Of a stretch of DNA of 64,000 nucleotides, positions 17,942 to 27,375 are shown piece after piece. Origin of the DNA: Anaerotignum neopropionicum (GTDB taxonomy: Bacteria; Bacillota; Clostridia; Lachnospirales; Anaerotignaceae). Position numbers and translations under genes: made by a program. Location of the stretch: the NCBI RefSeq assembly GCF_001571775.1, contig NZ_LRVM01000006.1:1-64000 (forward strand), written 5' to 3'. Under the pieces are notes generated by a model that made no database searches, was not told where the DNA came from, and was given only the letters and a program-made list of their open reading frames with translations. Each line of letters opens with the position of its first letter. Position 1 is the first letter of the stretch.

Positions 17942-18861
17942 AAATTCCCGCTCCTCCCTTTCGATAAAAAGCTTTTTCTGGCAACCCTCTCTATGTTTTG
18001 CACTAAATCCTGACCGTTCCAGCCCGATTCAACATTAATTCTTGGAATTTCATAAGGAGATGTTTCCCTTGTAATGACCTCCTGTTCCACTGTAAACAGC
18101 AAGTCAAAGCCCATTTCCTTAAGTTCTTCCCGAATATTTTCTGTAAACCGTCCGTTTGGAAATGCCAACGCCCTGCAGCCATCCTGATTCAATTTTTTTT
18201 GCAATGCAAGCTGGGCTTTTTCTACTTGGGTCAGAAATTCATCTTCTGTTTCCAAATCCACCGACACATGGTTCGCCGTATGGTTATAAATTTTTACCAA
18301 TCGGCTGTTAACCATTTTCTGCCCTTGTCCCCATGTGAATTTTTTTAACCCCGTTTGTTCGGTTATACTATCCGTCACGGCAAAGACAGATGCAGGGACA
18401 CGATATTTTTGAAAGATCGGGAAAGCCAATTCATAATTACTAAAATATCCATCATCCATGGTGATGCAAATATATTTTTTGTCTAGTCCAAGGCTCAGCT
18501 CGTCTTTCCCCTTTTTTCTATATTGAACCTTCTCTTTTTCCACCCTCTGAAGAATTTGATTCAAGGTTTCTAGGGAAATAAACTCATACCCCGCCTCCTT
18601 CAAATAACGAATCTGCTCCTCCAGTTCGGCTTGGGTGGTAACAACATCGTTTCCCTGCCCCATATCTCGTATGGCAAAATGATGATACAACAAAACCGGA
18701 ATATAATCTGTCGGCGGAATGATTGTTAATTCCACCGGTTTTATCAACTCTTGTTCTTCAATGTTATCCATAGCAACAACCGTTTTCCCCCAAGCAATTT
18801 GTTGAAAAAGCAAGCTCCCCAGCAAAGCCATTGCTATGAATACTTTTCCCCTTCGTTTCAT
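17938..18861 (-). CDS. Secreted polysaccharide deacetylase family protein
   Basis: A 307-residue extracytoplasmic carbohydrate esterase 4 (NodB) protein. An N-terminal signal sequence (about residues 1-26) precedes the catalytic domain, which contains YHHF, the TMDDGY motif (usually TFDDG), the metal histidines in NHTANHV, and a late [10 protein letters not shown] segment where FPYG is usual. Members deacetylate peptidoglycan or other N-acetylated glycans. It lies between pgk (8-nt gap) and tpiA (4-bp overlap), so it is expressed with glycolytic genes, a placement I would not expect from its family. Confidence 0.85.
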   Translation of the reverse strand: MKRRGKVFIAMALLGSLLFQQIAWGKTVVAMDNIEEQELIKPVELTIIPPTDYIPVLLYHHFAIRDMGQGNDVVTTQAELEEQIRYLKEAGYEFISLETLNQILQRVEKEKVQYRKKGKDELSLGLDKKYICITMDDGYFSNYELAFPIFQKYRVPASVFAVTDSITEQTGLKKFTWGQGQKMVNSRLVKIYNHTANHVSVDLETEDEFLTQVEKAQLALQKKLNQDGCRALAFPNGRFTENIREELKEMGFDLLFTVEQEVITRETSPYEIPRINVESGWNGQDLVQNIERVARKSFLSKGRSGNL

Positions 18862-18869
18862 GCCAAACC

Positions 18870-20063
18870 TTATTTATCTTGCACTGCTACAACGCCCGGC
18901 AAGTCCTTTCCTTCCAAAAATTCCAAAGATGCGCCGCCGCCCGTAGAAATATGGGTCATCTTATCTCCAAAGCCTAGCTGATTTACCGCTGCCGCTGAGT
19001 CACCGCCGCCAATAATTGTTGTTGCGTCAATATCAGCCATTGCCTGTGCCACAGCTTTTGTACCACCTGCAAAGTTTTCAAACTCAAATACGCCCATAGG
19101 GCCATTCCAAATGACGGTCTTTGCCTCTTTGATTGCAGAAGCAAACAGCTCTCTGGATTTTTCGCCAATATCTAAGCCCATCCATCCGTCTGGAATTTCC
19201 AAAGCGGAAACAGTTTTAAATTCCGTATCGTTTTTAAATTCCTTTGTGATAATAGTATCCGCAGGAAGCAGTAGCTTAACACCCTTTTTCTCTGCCTTTT
19301 CCATCATTTCCTTGGCATAATCCACCTTGTCTGCTTCCAACAAAGATTCTCCAACCTTGCCGCCCTTGGCAACTGCAAAAGTATATGCCATACCGCCGCC
19401 AATAATCAGTGTATCCACCTTTTCCAATAAATTGTTAATTACATTGATTTTATCGGAAACCTTGGAGCCGCCTAAAATTGCCACAAATGGATGCTCAGGA
19501 TTATTGACTGCATTGCCTAAAAATTCAATTTCTTTTTCCATCAAATACCCAACAGCGGATTCCTTTACAAAATCTGTTACTCCTACGGTAGAGCAATGGG
19601 CTCTGTGACTACTGCCAAAGGCATCGTTAACAAACACCTCTGCCAGAGAAGCCAATTCCTTACTAAAAGCTTCCTCATTTTTTGTTTCTTCTTTGCGATA
19701 GCGTGTATTTTCCAACAAAACAACGTCGCCGTCATTCATACCCTCAACAGCCCTTTTTGCATTTTCTCCAACCACCGTATCATCTTTTGCAAAAACGATC
19801 TCTTTTTTCAACAATTCAGAAAGCCTTTTTGCAACTGGAGCCAAGGAAAGCTCCGGCTTTGGCTCACCCTTAGGCTTTCCCATATGGGAGCAAAGAATAA
19901 CTTTCCCTCCATTCTCCACAAGCTTTTTAATTGTGGGGAGCGCTGCAGTAATTCTGTTTTCGTCGGTAATTTCCCCATCCTTCAAAGGAACATTAAAATC
20001 ACATCTGACCAACACCCTTTTTCCCTTTACCTGTAAATCGTCAACTGATTTTTTGTTCAGCAT
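18870..20063 (-). CDS. pgk: Phosphoglycerate kinase
   Basis: Transfers phosphate from 1,3-bisphosphoglycerate to ADP. The 397-residue protein shows [12 protein letters not shown] near residue 17, [30 protein letters not shown] and the nucleotide-site GGGDSAAAV near the end. The start was placed at ATG 20063, preceded by AAGGAGA; the frame stays open to 20159 but upstream codons are not conserved-looking. It is the first enzyme gene after the regulator cggR. Confidence 0.96.
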   Translation of the reverse strand: MLNKKSVDDLQVKGKRVLVRCDFNVPLKDGEITDENRITAALPTIKKLVENGGKVILCSHMGKPKGEPKPELSLAPVAKRLSELLKKEIVFAKDDTVVGENAKRAVEGMNDGDVVLLENTRYRKEETKNEEAFSKELASLAEVFVNDAFGSSHRAHCSTVGVTDFVKESAVGYLMEKEIEFLGNAVNNPEHPFVAILGGSKVSDKINVINNLLEKVDTLIIGGGMAYTFAVAKGGKVGESLLEADKVDYAKEMMEKAEKKGVKLLLPADTIITKEFKNDTEFKTVSALEIPDGWMGLDIGEKSRELFASAIKEAKTVIWNGPMGVFEFENFAGGTKAVAQAMADIDATTIIGGGDSAAAVNQLGFGDKMTHISTGGGASLEFLEGKDLPGVVAVQDK

Positions 20064-20205
20064 TCTCAATTCTCCTTTCTGCTTGACGTGATAAGCACGG
20101 CTTTCATTTTGCAATAATCCTACTTTTCCCAATATTATCTCTTTTATTTGAATCCACAAAATTAATTCTTATTGTAGAAAAGAAATGCCTTAACACCTTC
20201 CAATT

Positions 20206-21234
20206 TTATGCTTGCAGCAATTGCAGCATTTTTAAGGCTGCGCCTTCATCCGTAACAAATACGCCGCCCGAAATGCTTCGGCTTACAGCCAAAATGCTTT
20301 CTGCTTTTTTCTGACCGCCGGCAACAACAATAACCTCATTCATTTTTTCTATTTCATTAAAATCGATGGCAATAGAGCGTGTTCGATATAGCACCTCTCC
20401 ACTTCGGTTAAAATAGTACCCGCAAGCCTCTGCAACGGCATTTTGTTGGGCTAAGTATGTTCTTACTTCTTCATCCAGTCTGCGCTTTTCCGCCATATCC
20501 AACGCATTGCCTACACCCAATAACAAAACATTTGCCTTGTCCATTTCCTGTATTGTTTCTAAAATTTCCGGCTGCTTTTTCATCTCTTCCAAAGCAGTTT
20601 CGCTTAGATTATCCGGCAAATGTAATAAGCGATATTCCGCCTGCAACTTTTCAGCCAGCTGCACCGCCAAAGTATCAGCCTGCAATTCCATTTTTCTGCC
20701 GATACTGCCTCTTGCAGGCACAATGGTTTTGGCCATTGGCTTTGGCATCTCTGGTGCAGCAAATACCAAATCCTGCATAGCTGTACCGCCGGTAATTGCA
20801 ATACAGCTTTCTTCGTTTATCTTCTCCAAAAGGTGGCGCATTGCCAGTTGTCCCATTTCCTTACGGCTGCGTTCACTATGATCCGCATCACCTTGGGCAA
20901 TGAGCACTCTTTTTACACCTAAAAGCATGGCCAGCTTTTCTTCCAAATCAGACAATCCAGTCATTACAGAGAAAATTTTATCAAGCCCCTCCAAAACCTC
21001 AATGCCTTCTTCCGTAACGGTCATTCCCGTTTTAGAAACCTGTACCAATTTTTGCACGCTAAAGCGTTCAATCTCACTGCGAACAGTTCTTTCCGTCATG
21101 CCCAAGGCAAGCACAACCATTCTTCTCCCGCAGGGCTGCAAAAGACGAACTGTTTTTAAAACACGGTACCTTTTAATCATTTCCTCAGTTAAATCAGGTG
21201 CAATTTTACGAATTAATAGCAGTTTATCCTCCAT
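20206..21234 (-). CDS. cggR: Central glycolytic genes regulator CggR
   Basis: A 342-residue SorC/DeoR-type repressor which in Bacillus controls the gapA operon and responds to fructose 1,6-bisphosphate. An N-terminal helix-turn-helix (about residues 25-65, LGMTERTVRSEIERF) is followed by a sugar-isomerase-like effector domain with GGTAMQDLVF, the phosphate-loop region, and GVGNAL. I chose ATG 21234, preceded by AAAGGAAGG; the frame extends to 21354 through a terminator-like hairpin. Here it heads pgk-pda-tpiA-gpmI-eno. gapA, its usual next gene, is absent. Confidence 0.9.
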   Translation of the reverse strand: MEDKLLLIRKIAPDLTEEMIKRYRVLKTVRLLQPCGRRMVVLALGMTERTVRSEIERFSVQKLVQVSKTGMTVTEEGIEVLEGLDKIFSVMTGLSDLEEKLAMLLGVKRVLIAQGDADHSERSRKEMGQLAMRHLLEKINEESCIAITGGTAMQDLVFAAPEMPKPMAKTIVPARGSIGRKMELQADTLAVQLAEKLQAEYRLLHLPDNLSETALEEMKKQPEILETIQEMDKANVLLLGVGNALDMAEKRRLDEEVRTYLAQQNAVAEACGYYFNRSGEVLYRTRSIAIDFNEIEKMNEVIVVAGGQKKAESILAVSRSISGGVFVTDEGAALKMLQLLQA

Positions 21235-21249
21235 GTTCCACCTTCCTTT

Positions 21250-21284
21250 GGTCTTTTTATGTCCTGTTTGTTTTTTTTTGTCCC
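21250..21284 (-). promoter_or_regulatory. candidate CggR operator
   Basis: The minus strand just before the cggR ribosome site has GGGACA and GGACAT elements 15 nt apart, followed by AAAAAGACC. The arrangement resembles the Bacillus cggR operator, which I recall as repeats of GGGAC with TGTCC-like ends. No convincing -10 is seen upstream of it, so the promoter is unplaced. Autoregulation is inferred. Confidence 0.45.
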
Positions 21285-21293
21285 AACCAAAAG

Positions 21294-21344
21294 AAAAAAA
21301 GGGAGGTGGCGCGCAGTCAGTAGTGAAAACCACACCGGCCACCT
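21294..21344 (-). terminator. terminator between the small acidic protein gene and cggR
   Basis: Minus strand: AGGTGGC (21338-21344) pairs with GCCACCT (21304-21310), followed by CCC and a run of seven T. It separates the Nudix/small-protein unit from cggR. Confidence 0.65.
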
Positions 21345-21359
21345 GCCGCCCCATCTTCT

Positions 21360-21656
21360 TTAAATCTGTTCAACCTTTACGGAAGCATCCACATCTTTAT
21401 CAGTGCAGCAGCAATCACTTTCATTGGAAAACTCATCTTCTAAATCGTCCCAGTCATAATCCCAATCTTCATCATATTCGTCGTCCATTTTTGTTTTCAG
21501 CAAATAAACAACACCCAAAGCAACCACTGCCAAAACAGCAGCAATCACAGCCAATACAATCAACAAAGTTTTCTTTTCATCATCTTCTTTGTGTAAAACT
21601 ACGATTCGATCTTTAAAATCTTCAAAACTAGGCTTAAGCTCAAAATACTTTCTCAT
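21360..21656 (-). CDS. Small membrane protein with acidic, cysteine-bearing tail
   Basis: I do not recognise this 98-residue protein. It has a charged N-terminal 30 residues, one transmembrane segment (about 30-54, ILIVLAVIAAVLAVVALGVV-like), then a strongly acidic tail rich in Asp, Glu and Trp (EYDEDWDYDWDDLEDEF) with a CCC triplet near residue 82. The topology suggests a short cytoplasmic part with the acidic tail on one membrane face. It starts 14 nt after the Nudix gene and is followed by a terminator, so the two form a small unit. Confidence 0.7.
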   Translation of the reverse strand: MRKYFELKPSFEDFKDRIVVLHKEDDEKKTLLIVLAVIAAVLAVVALGVVYLLKTKMDDEYDEDWDYDWDDLEDEFSNESDCCCTDKDVDASVKVEQI

Positions 21657-21670
21657 ATCACATAACCCCT

Positions 21671-22135
21671 TTATAGTTTTTTTTCGGAAAATTTCCGCTT
21701 CAGAAACTCCTTATTCTTACGCATTTCACTATACTCGTAATATGCTTTTTTCAAAATTTGGCGTTCATCATTAAACTTCAACAGATGATAGGCTTCATGG
21801 AATTTATAAAAACCGGCATCGGCGAAGTATTCTTCGCTCTGAGGCTTGCAAAAAAAGGAATTGGCGCTCATCAAATACCAATGCACCGTTTTGCTTACGG
21901 TATCCTCGCTGCCTTTAAAGGTATATTGGGTTTTTCCCACATATTTAATAATCTCACCCGACGCGCCGGATTCTTCCTTTACCTCACGCAAAGCGGTCTG
22001 CCGATAGGTTTCGCCTTCTTCCACAGTGCCCTTGGGCAATACCCAGCCCATATATCTGCCATTTTGGTTTTTATATAAGAGAAGAATCTTCCACTTATAA
22101 ATCACAACGCCTCCACAGCTCACCGCTTCTACCAC
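21671..22135 (-). CDS. Nudix hydrolase
   Basis: A 154-residue Nudix protein. The box GTVEEGETYRQTALREVKEE followed by SG keeps all metal-binding glutamates. The short N-terminal strand SCGGVVIYKWKILLLY and the WVLPKG loop are like those of MutT/Ap4A hydrolase-type members. The substrate cannot be inferred. It precedes the acidic membrane protein gene by 14 nt. Confidence 0.8.
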   Translation of the reverse strand: MVEAVSCGGVVIYKWKILLLYKNQNGRYMGWVLPKGTVEEGETYRQTALREVKEESGASGEIIKYVGKTQYTFKGSEDTVSKTVHWYLMSANSFFCKPQSEEYFADAGFYKFHEAYHLLKFNDERQILKKAYYEYSEMRKNKEFLKRKFSEKKL

Positions 22136-22240
22136 TGCTTGACCTCCATAATAATTCTATTTTCTGCCAGGTATTCTATTTTTATTAGTATAACGCTTTT
22201 TCGTGTCTATTTCAAGAGCAACAATAAAAACGAGTCTATT

Positions 22241-22897
22241 TTATTCTCGAAAAGGTGAAATTCGGACCAATTCCTTAATATGTCTAAGGGCTGACCACCA
22301 CAGCCAGGCCTCCAATATCCAAAACGGGATCCAGTAAAACGAGAACTTCTCTAGTAGAAAATAATTATATAAGGCATGCGCCAAATACGGTATGAATAAA
22401 GCAAGAACCAAATTCTTTTTGCTGCCGAAAAATTTTGCTAGTCCTAAATAATATCCCATTTGCACGCCAAATAATCCATGTCCCGGCACAGAAAGCACCG
22501 CTCTTGACAAAGCCGTACCATAGCCGCCCATAATAGGGTGTGTTACATATATAATATTTTCGATCCAAGCAAACCCCAGCGAAACAAAAACGCCATATAC
22601 AATTCCATCCAACGGTTCGTTAAAATTACCGTTTTTCCATATCAAAAGCACAAGAAAGACATACTTAATCACCTCCTCAACTCCTGCGGAACTGATAAAT
22701 GCCGTATACAGGGGAATCTCTTGATGAGGGAATAGTTTTTCCAGTGCCAGCCCAACCGCATAAATAACAGCAGTCGTGTAAATTCCATATAACAATCCCA
22801 AAAAAAGCATTTTCCATGGTTCCTTTTCATATTTGTCCCTTACATAAATATAAAAAAGGCCTAAAAATACTGGTGCAGCAGCAAGTTGGATTAGCAT
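22241..22897 (-). CDS. PrsW-like intramembrane metalloprotease
   Basis: A 218-residue polytopic membrane protein with the CPBP/PrsW motifs: EEVIK (EExxK) near residue 73, FAWIEN (FxxxEN) near 108, and histidines in VPGHGLFG and LAHALYN. In Bacillus PrsW performs the first cut of the anti-sigma factor RsiW. No anti-sigma factor is nearby, so the substrate is unknown. The start at ATG 22897 has AAGAAGGA about 9 nt upstream; the frame is open to 22948 without a ribosome site. Confidence 0.82.
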   Translation of the reverse strand: MLIQLAAAPVFLGLFYIYVRDKYEKEPWKMLFLGLLYGIYTTAVIYAVGLALEKLFPHQEIPLYTAFISSAGVEEVIKYVFLVLLIWKNGNFNEPLDGIVYGVFVSLGFAWIENIIYVTHPIMGGYGTALSRAVLSVPGHGLFGVQMGYYLGLAKFFGSKKNLVLALFIPYLAHALYNYFLLEKFSFYWIPFWILEAWLWWSALRHIKELVRISPFRE

Positions 22898-22977
22898 GAA
22901 AATCAATCCTTCTTTGATTAGACATTCCTTCCTTGGTAGTCTTACCAAAAATGTAATAGATATGATTTTTTATAGTA

Positions 22978-23023
22978 AAAAACACACTATTTTTAATTAA
23001 TCCATTAAAAATAATGTGTTTTT
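22978..23023 (-). terminator. terminator of the ABC/CARDB operon
   Basis: The long stem AAAAACACA-TATTTTTAAT and its complement, nearly perfect across 20 bp, lies 15 bp past the permease stop, followed by T on the minus strand. It can also fold on the plus strand. Confidence 0.75.
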
Positions 23024-23037
23024 CTTGTTCGCTTTAA

Positions 23038-24369
23038 CTACTCCGTTTTAATTGCTGATAAAGCACTTAGCTTCATGGCGCGCTTTGCAGGCAAATACCC
23101 AGAAAGAATGCCAATTACCGTCGCAAAACCAATCGATCCCAAATACAGCCACAAAGGTATCGAGGAATTCATATCACTGCCTTGCCTCATGGCTACAAAA
23201 TTAACCAAATTAGAAGTGGCAAAGCTTACGCCAACACCCACAATACCACCTGCAAAGCCGATAAAAGCCGCCTCCGTTAAAAAAAGAAGCTTAATATCCC
23301 TTAACGAAGCACCAATTACCTTCATAATACCAATCTCTCTGGTTCTTTCATAGATTGCCATAACCATAGTATTAGTAATACCGATTGCAGCAACCACCAA
23401 AGAAATTGCACCAATGGCACCCAGAACCATACGCAGCATTTTCGTGGTCTCCTTCATCGCATCCAGTTCATCCGATAAGCTTGAGGCACGATAGCCCATG
23501 TCTTTAATCTGCTGCTGCACAGCTTGAACATTTTTAATATCATTCACCTTAACCAAAACCTGTTCATATTCATTGGTCTGTCCTTGGCTGCTCCCACTAA
23601 AGGAGCCATAACGATCTTTTTGCCACTTTTTTTGTTCTTTGTCAATTTTCTCAACTTCCTTCAGTGGCATAATTACGCTCCAACTGTTACTTCCATCGGC
23701 AGGCATTGTCCCCACCACTTCAAACTTGTTTGCCTTCACCGATTTATCGGCATATTTGGTTCCATAGTTCCAGTCGTAGGTAACCTCCACCTTTTCACCA
23801 ATTAAATCCAACTGGGGCGGTTCCGAATTTCTTCGCATCTCCCAGTTTAGCTTGGGATCATAAAATTCAACGCCACCACCAACAACAATTGCCTTTACAT
23901 CCTCTTCGCCCAGCGCACGTCCATTATCAATTTTATAGCCCATAGCCTCCATCGTTTCCGGCTCCAGTCCTATAATGCTAGCATCCGCTACGTATTTTCC
24001 GCATCCTAACATTAAATATATCTCTTTCATAGGGGAAGCGGCCTCAACATAGGCCAACTGTCGGAAACCCTCCACTGCCGCCGCGTCAAGTTTCACCTGT
24101 TTGGCTTGACTTGACTTAGTGCTTTGGGATTCATCCTCCATCCCATAATAATTGCCTCTGTCACCATTGGGCGAATAAACATTAATCACCTGTAAGCTTC
24201 CCCAGTCCTCCAACTGACGGGCAAAGCTTTCATTCATGCCAATCCCAATGGATACCATTACAACGATAGATGCCGTGCCAATTACCACGCCAAGAACGGT
24301 TAAAAAAGTTCTGAGTTTTCGCTTCAACAAGTTGCGAAGAGCCATATTTAATAAGTCTCTTGTACTCAT
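23038..24369 (-). CDS. MacB/FtsX-type ABC transporter permease
   Basis: A 443-residue permease of the mechanotransmission type. It has an N-terminal transmembrane helix (about 17-40, LRTFLTVLGVVIGTASIVVM region), a large extracellular MacB_PCD-like domain (about 45-310), and three C-terminal helices ending in GYLPAKRAMKL. Proteins of this class (MacB, LolCE, FtsX) use ATP hydrolysis to move extracytoplasmic domains rather than to pump through a channel. Its start overlaps the CARDB gene by 4 bp, and it is the last gene of a three-gene operon. Confidence 0.88.
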   Translation of the reverse strand: MSTRDLLNMALRNLLKRKLRTFLTVLGVVIGTASIVVMVSIGIGMNESFARQLEDWGSLQVINVYSPNGDRGNYYGMEDESQSTKSSQAKQVKLDAAAVEGFRQLAYVEAASPMKEIYLMLGCGKYVADASIIGLEPETMEAMGYKIDNGRALGEEDVKAIVVGGGVEFYDPKLNWEMRRNSEPPQLDLIGEKVEVTYDWNYGTKYADKSVKANKFEVVGTMPADGSNSWSVIMPLKEVEKIDKEQKKWQKDRYGSFSGSSQGQTNEYEQVLVKVNDIKNVQAVQQQIKDMGYRASSLSDELDAMKETTKMLRMVLGAIGAISLVVAAIGITNTMVMAIYERTREIGIMKVIGASLRDIKLLFLTEAAFIGFAGGIVGVGVSFATSNLVNFVAMRQGSDMNSSIPLWLYLGSIGFATVIGILSGYLPAKRAMKLSALSAIKTE

Positions 24370-26468
24370 AAAGACATATCCTCTCTGTCATCATCATCGT
24401 CGTCGTCATTTATGTCATCTGTGTTTTCAGCAAAGCTATGATTCGGCTCTTGCTTCTGGCGTTTAATGAAAACAAATAATCCCATGGCAAAAAGAGCCAA
24501 AATTGCAACGGAAATTATTATTTTTTTCATATCCAAGGGCTGTGCATCATTTTCCATATCATCCATATCTTCGGGCATCATGGGCTCCATAACATTTAAT
24601 ATAAAATCTCTGGTTTCCTCCATAACTTCTCCACTTGTATCTTCATAGGAAATCACAATGCTTACCGGTACCTCACCACTTGAAATAGGTGTAAAAGAGG
24701 TTTCAAAATATTCACCTGCTCCCGATTCCATGTTTCCAATATATGTATTTTTGTTTTGACACTCCACATCACCCTCAACTTTGACCATTACATTATTCAG
24801 CGTTACCTTTCCCGTATTGTAATAACCAAAGGAAACCGTTATAGGGGAATACATTTCAACCATATCGGGTATTGCAAAATCATCTACTTGCAATGCTGTA
24901 ACCTGCTTTACGTTAATCCCCAGCAGCTCTTTTGCAGTAAATTCCTTTCCCGAAGCATCTTCATACTCAAAGTTTACCGTTAAGGTATACGTTTTAGGCT
25001 GTGCATCGGGAACAACGTATAAACGCAATTGCTTTTCCACCGATCCCTTGGGGCCAATTTGATCAAAGTAAAACGTATTACTGCTATTTACAGGTGTAAA
25101 TACATTACCCGATTTTTGGCTATCAGAAGATGTTTCTTCAGCCAAGGTTAAATACATTTTAATATTCTTAACGCCCTTTTCGGCATGGGTGTTTAAAATC
25201 TCCGTATTTAGATTAAATTCTTGCCCCGCCATAACAATCAGAGGGTCACACTCATATCTGCTCACAATCAGCTTGGGTTTGCTTTCATTGTCATCATCTG
25301 AATCAGGATTATTCACATTTACCCCTGCAAACTGCTTAAAGGAAGAAACCGCCGTTCCCCCTGAAGTATATTCCGTGGTAAATTGTATTGCATAGTTTTG
25401 AGATTTTGAAGCCGCAGTCCCCGCAAAGGTAAAGGAAACGGTAGTTGTAGCCCCTGGAGCCAGCTCGGAAATTGTTTTTACACTTGCGGATTTTGGTACC
25501 ACTGCCGAAGTATCCAGTGCTTCTGCCGTTACTGTAATACTTTTTGCAGCAACCTTTCCGCTGTTGTATAAATCAAAGGCGATTGTAAAATTCTGGTTTA
25601 CCCCATAAACCCCACTAGGCTCCTTCATATTTCGGATTTCCAGTTGGGATTTCTGCCCGGCAACACCACCCACATTTACATAATAGGGCAATTCCTTTTC
25701 AACACTTTTGCCAAATTCATCTTTAAACTTTAATTTTATATTTACAGGATAATTGCCTGCCGCCATATCCGCACTGGCAACCAGGGAAAAAGCAAAATCT
25801 ATGCTGCCGCCTTTTGGAATACTGGAATAGTGCTTGCTGCTAAAGCCGCCGCTCAAACTGATTTTTTCTGTTTCTAAGTTGCTCAAACTAACATCCACAT
25901 CCAGCATATCTCTCTCGCCATCATTCAAAATTTTACCAGTTAAATTGGCACTGCTGCCAGGCGACATGCTCTCAGGGCTAAGCTTCATGCTGTCTAATTT
26001 ATAGCTGGGGTCTTTGTCAAACCCTTTCATTTTTAGATAAACAGTATCCGAGCTTGAAAAAGACGAATCATTTATATTTGTATATGTAAAATTCAATGTA
26101 ACAGGATAGCTAGCCTCTTTTACTTCTCCCGTGATATTAACAATCAACGTAATCGACTTATAGCCGTTTGCACCCATGCTTCCAATGCTTCCGCCTCCCT
26201 GCACCGAAACACTAAATGGATCAGACCCGCTTTTTTGAGGGCTGACATAAACAGTTTGTGCTGTTGCGCCACCCTTGTTTTTCACCTGGAGTGTAATACG
26301 GTTTTCCTGCCCTGCCACAATCTCTGTGACTGTATCTCCACTAACTACGATTCTGGGAGAACCGCTATCGCTAATATCATCAGCCAATACCATTGCTGTT
26401 TGCCCCAGTATTAACGAAAGTATCATCCCTACTGCAAGCACCTTCTGAAACAACCTTTTTGCCATCAT
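24366..26468 (-). CDS. Large secreted, membrane-anchored CARDB-like repeat protein
   Basis: A 700-residue protein with a signal peptide (about 1-29), then repeated immunoglobulin-like beta domains of the CARDB/COG1361 type (recurring patterns such as ITVTAEALD, VTISFTF, NxGK..A and LYNSGKV). A transmembrane helix follows near 650-668, with a short cytoplasmic tail rich in Asp (NTDDINDDDDDDDRED). It lies between the ATPase and permease genes with 4-bp overlaps on both sides, so it is probably a stoichiometric partner on the outer face. The exact ligand or function is unknown. AGGAGA precedes ATG. Confidence 0.75.
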   Translation of the reverse strand: MMAKRLFQKVLAVGMILSLILGQTAMVLADDISDSGSPRIVVSGDTVTEIVAGQENRITLQVKNKGGATAQTVYVSPQKSGSDPFSVSVQGGGSIGSMGANGYKSITLIVNITGEVKEASYPVTLNFTYTNINDSSFSSSDTVYLKMKGFDKDPSYKLDSMKLSPESMSPGSSANLTGKILNDGERDMLDVDVSLSNLETEKISLSGGFSSKHYSSIPKGGSIDFAFSLVASADMAAGNYPVNIKLKFKDEFGKSVEKELPYYVNVGGVAGQKSQLEIRNMKEPSGVYGVNQNFTIAFDLYNSGKVAAKSITVTAEALDTSAVVPKSASVKTISELAPGATTTVSFTFAGTAASKSQNYAIQFTTEYTSGGTAVSSFKQFAGVNVNNPDSDDDNESKPKLIVSRYECDPLIVMAGQEFNLNTEILNTHAEKGVKNIKMYLTLAEETSSDSQKSGNVFTPVNSSNTFYFDQIGPKGSVEKQLRLYVVPDAQPKTYTLTVNFEYEDASGKEFTAKELLGINVKQVTALQVDDFAIPDMVEMYSPITVSFGYYNTGKVTLNNVMVKVEGDVECQNKNTYIGNMESGAGEYFETSFTPISSGEVPVSIVISYEDTSGEVMEETRDFILNVMEPMMPEDMDDMENDAQPLDMKKIIISVAILALFAMGLFVFIKRQKQEPNHSFAENTDDINDDDDDDDREDMSL

Positions 26469-27178
26469 TCTTTCTCTCCTTCAATCTTTGTTTTTTCTTC
26501 AATTTGTTCCACCTGTCCATCCGACAGCATTACAATACGATCTGCATAATCAGACAACTCAAGGTCATGTGTTACAATTACCAGCGTCTGATTATTTTTT
26601 TTTGCTAAACCTGTAATCAAATCCATCATTTCAAAGGTTGTACGGGTATCCAAATTTCCCGTAGGTTCATCCGCAAATACTACCTGAGGGCTATTGATAA
26701 ACGCTCTTGCAATACTCACTCTTTGCTGCTGACCGCCGCTCATTTCTTGCGGCTTATGGTTTGCTCTCTCCTCCAAGCCAACTGCCTTCAGCATTTCCAT
26801 CGCTCGCTCGTTTCTCTCCCTAAGGGGAACGTTTTTAAAAATCAGCGGCAACGTTACATTCTCCATGGCAGTAAGCGTAGGCAGAAGGTTATAAGATTGA
26901 AATACAAAACCAACATATTTTTGCCTAAAATCCGCCAATTGATCCTCGTTCATTCGCTCAATATGTTTTTTGTTGAATATAATTTCACCGGAGGATGGTT
27001 TTTCCAACCCTGCAATCAAATTTAACAAAGTCGATTTGCCTGAACCCGATTTTCCAAGCAAACAACAAACCTCCCCCTGGCGTATATTTAAATTAATGCC
27101 ATTTACCGCTTGAATTTGTTCCTTGCCCATTTGATAGATCTTTTTTACATCCTTTATTCGAATCACACTTCGTCCCAA
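26465..27178 (-). CDS. ABC transporter ATP-binding protein (MacB/LolD type)
   Basis: A 237-residue ATPase: Walker A LLGKSGSGKST near residue 38, Q-loop VFQSYNLLPTL, signature EMSGGQQQRVSIARAF, Walker B VVFADEPTGNLD and H-loop VTHDLELS. The LDTRT after Walker B is typical of the LolD/MacB group. The start codon appears to be TTG at 27178, with GGGGAG about 8 nt upstream; a GTG at 27166 is an alternative. It is the first gene of the operon with the CARDB protein and permease. Confidence 0.9.
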   Translation of the reverse strand: MGRSVIRIKDVKKIYQMGKEQIQAVNGINLNIRQGEVCCLLGKSGSGKSTLLNLIAGLEKPSSGEIIFNKKHIERMNEDQLADFRQKYVGFVFQSYNLLPTLTAMENVTLPLIFKNVPLRERNERAMEMLKAVGLEERANHKPQEMSGGQQQRVSIARAFINSPQVVFADEPTGNLDTRTTFEMMDLITGLAKKNNQTLVIVTHDLELSDYADRIVMLSDGQVEQIEEKTKIEGEKE

Positions 27179-27325
27179 GCTTCACACTCCCCTCAAAAAT
27201 CCTTTCTAAGCCAATTTTAATTATATTTTTAATTTATACTAACATATAGTTGTTACAAAAATTATCCAGAAAACTTAAATATTTCTTAACAATGACATTT
27301 TCCCCTCCGCATTTTTGCGTTTGCG

Positions 27326-27354
27326 TTGTATTGCCTCGTCCTCTGTGCTATTCT
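27326..27354 (+). promoter_or_regulatory. sigma-A promoter of the DUF2007-like gene
   Basis: TTGTAT (27326-27331), a 17-nt spacer and TATTCT (27349-27354). The predicted transcript would begin almost at the ribosome site AAGGGGG (27362), giving a leader of about 15 nt. Confidence 0.6.
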
Positions 27355-27375
27355 ACAAAAAAAGGGGGCGGTTTT

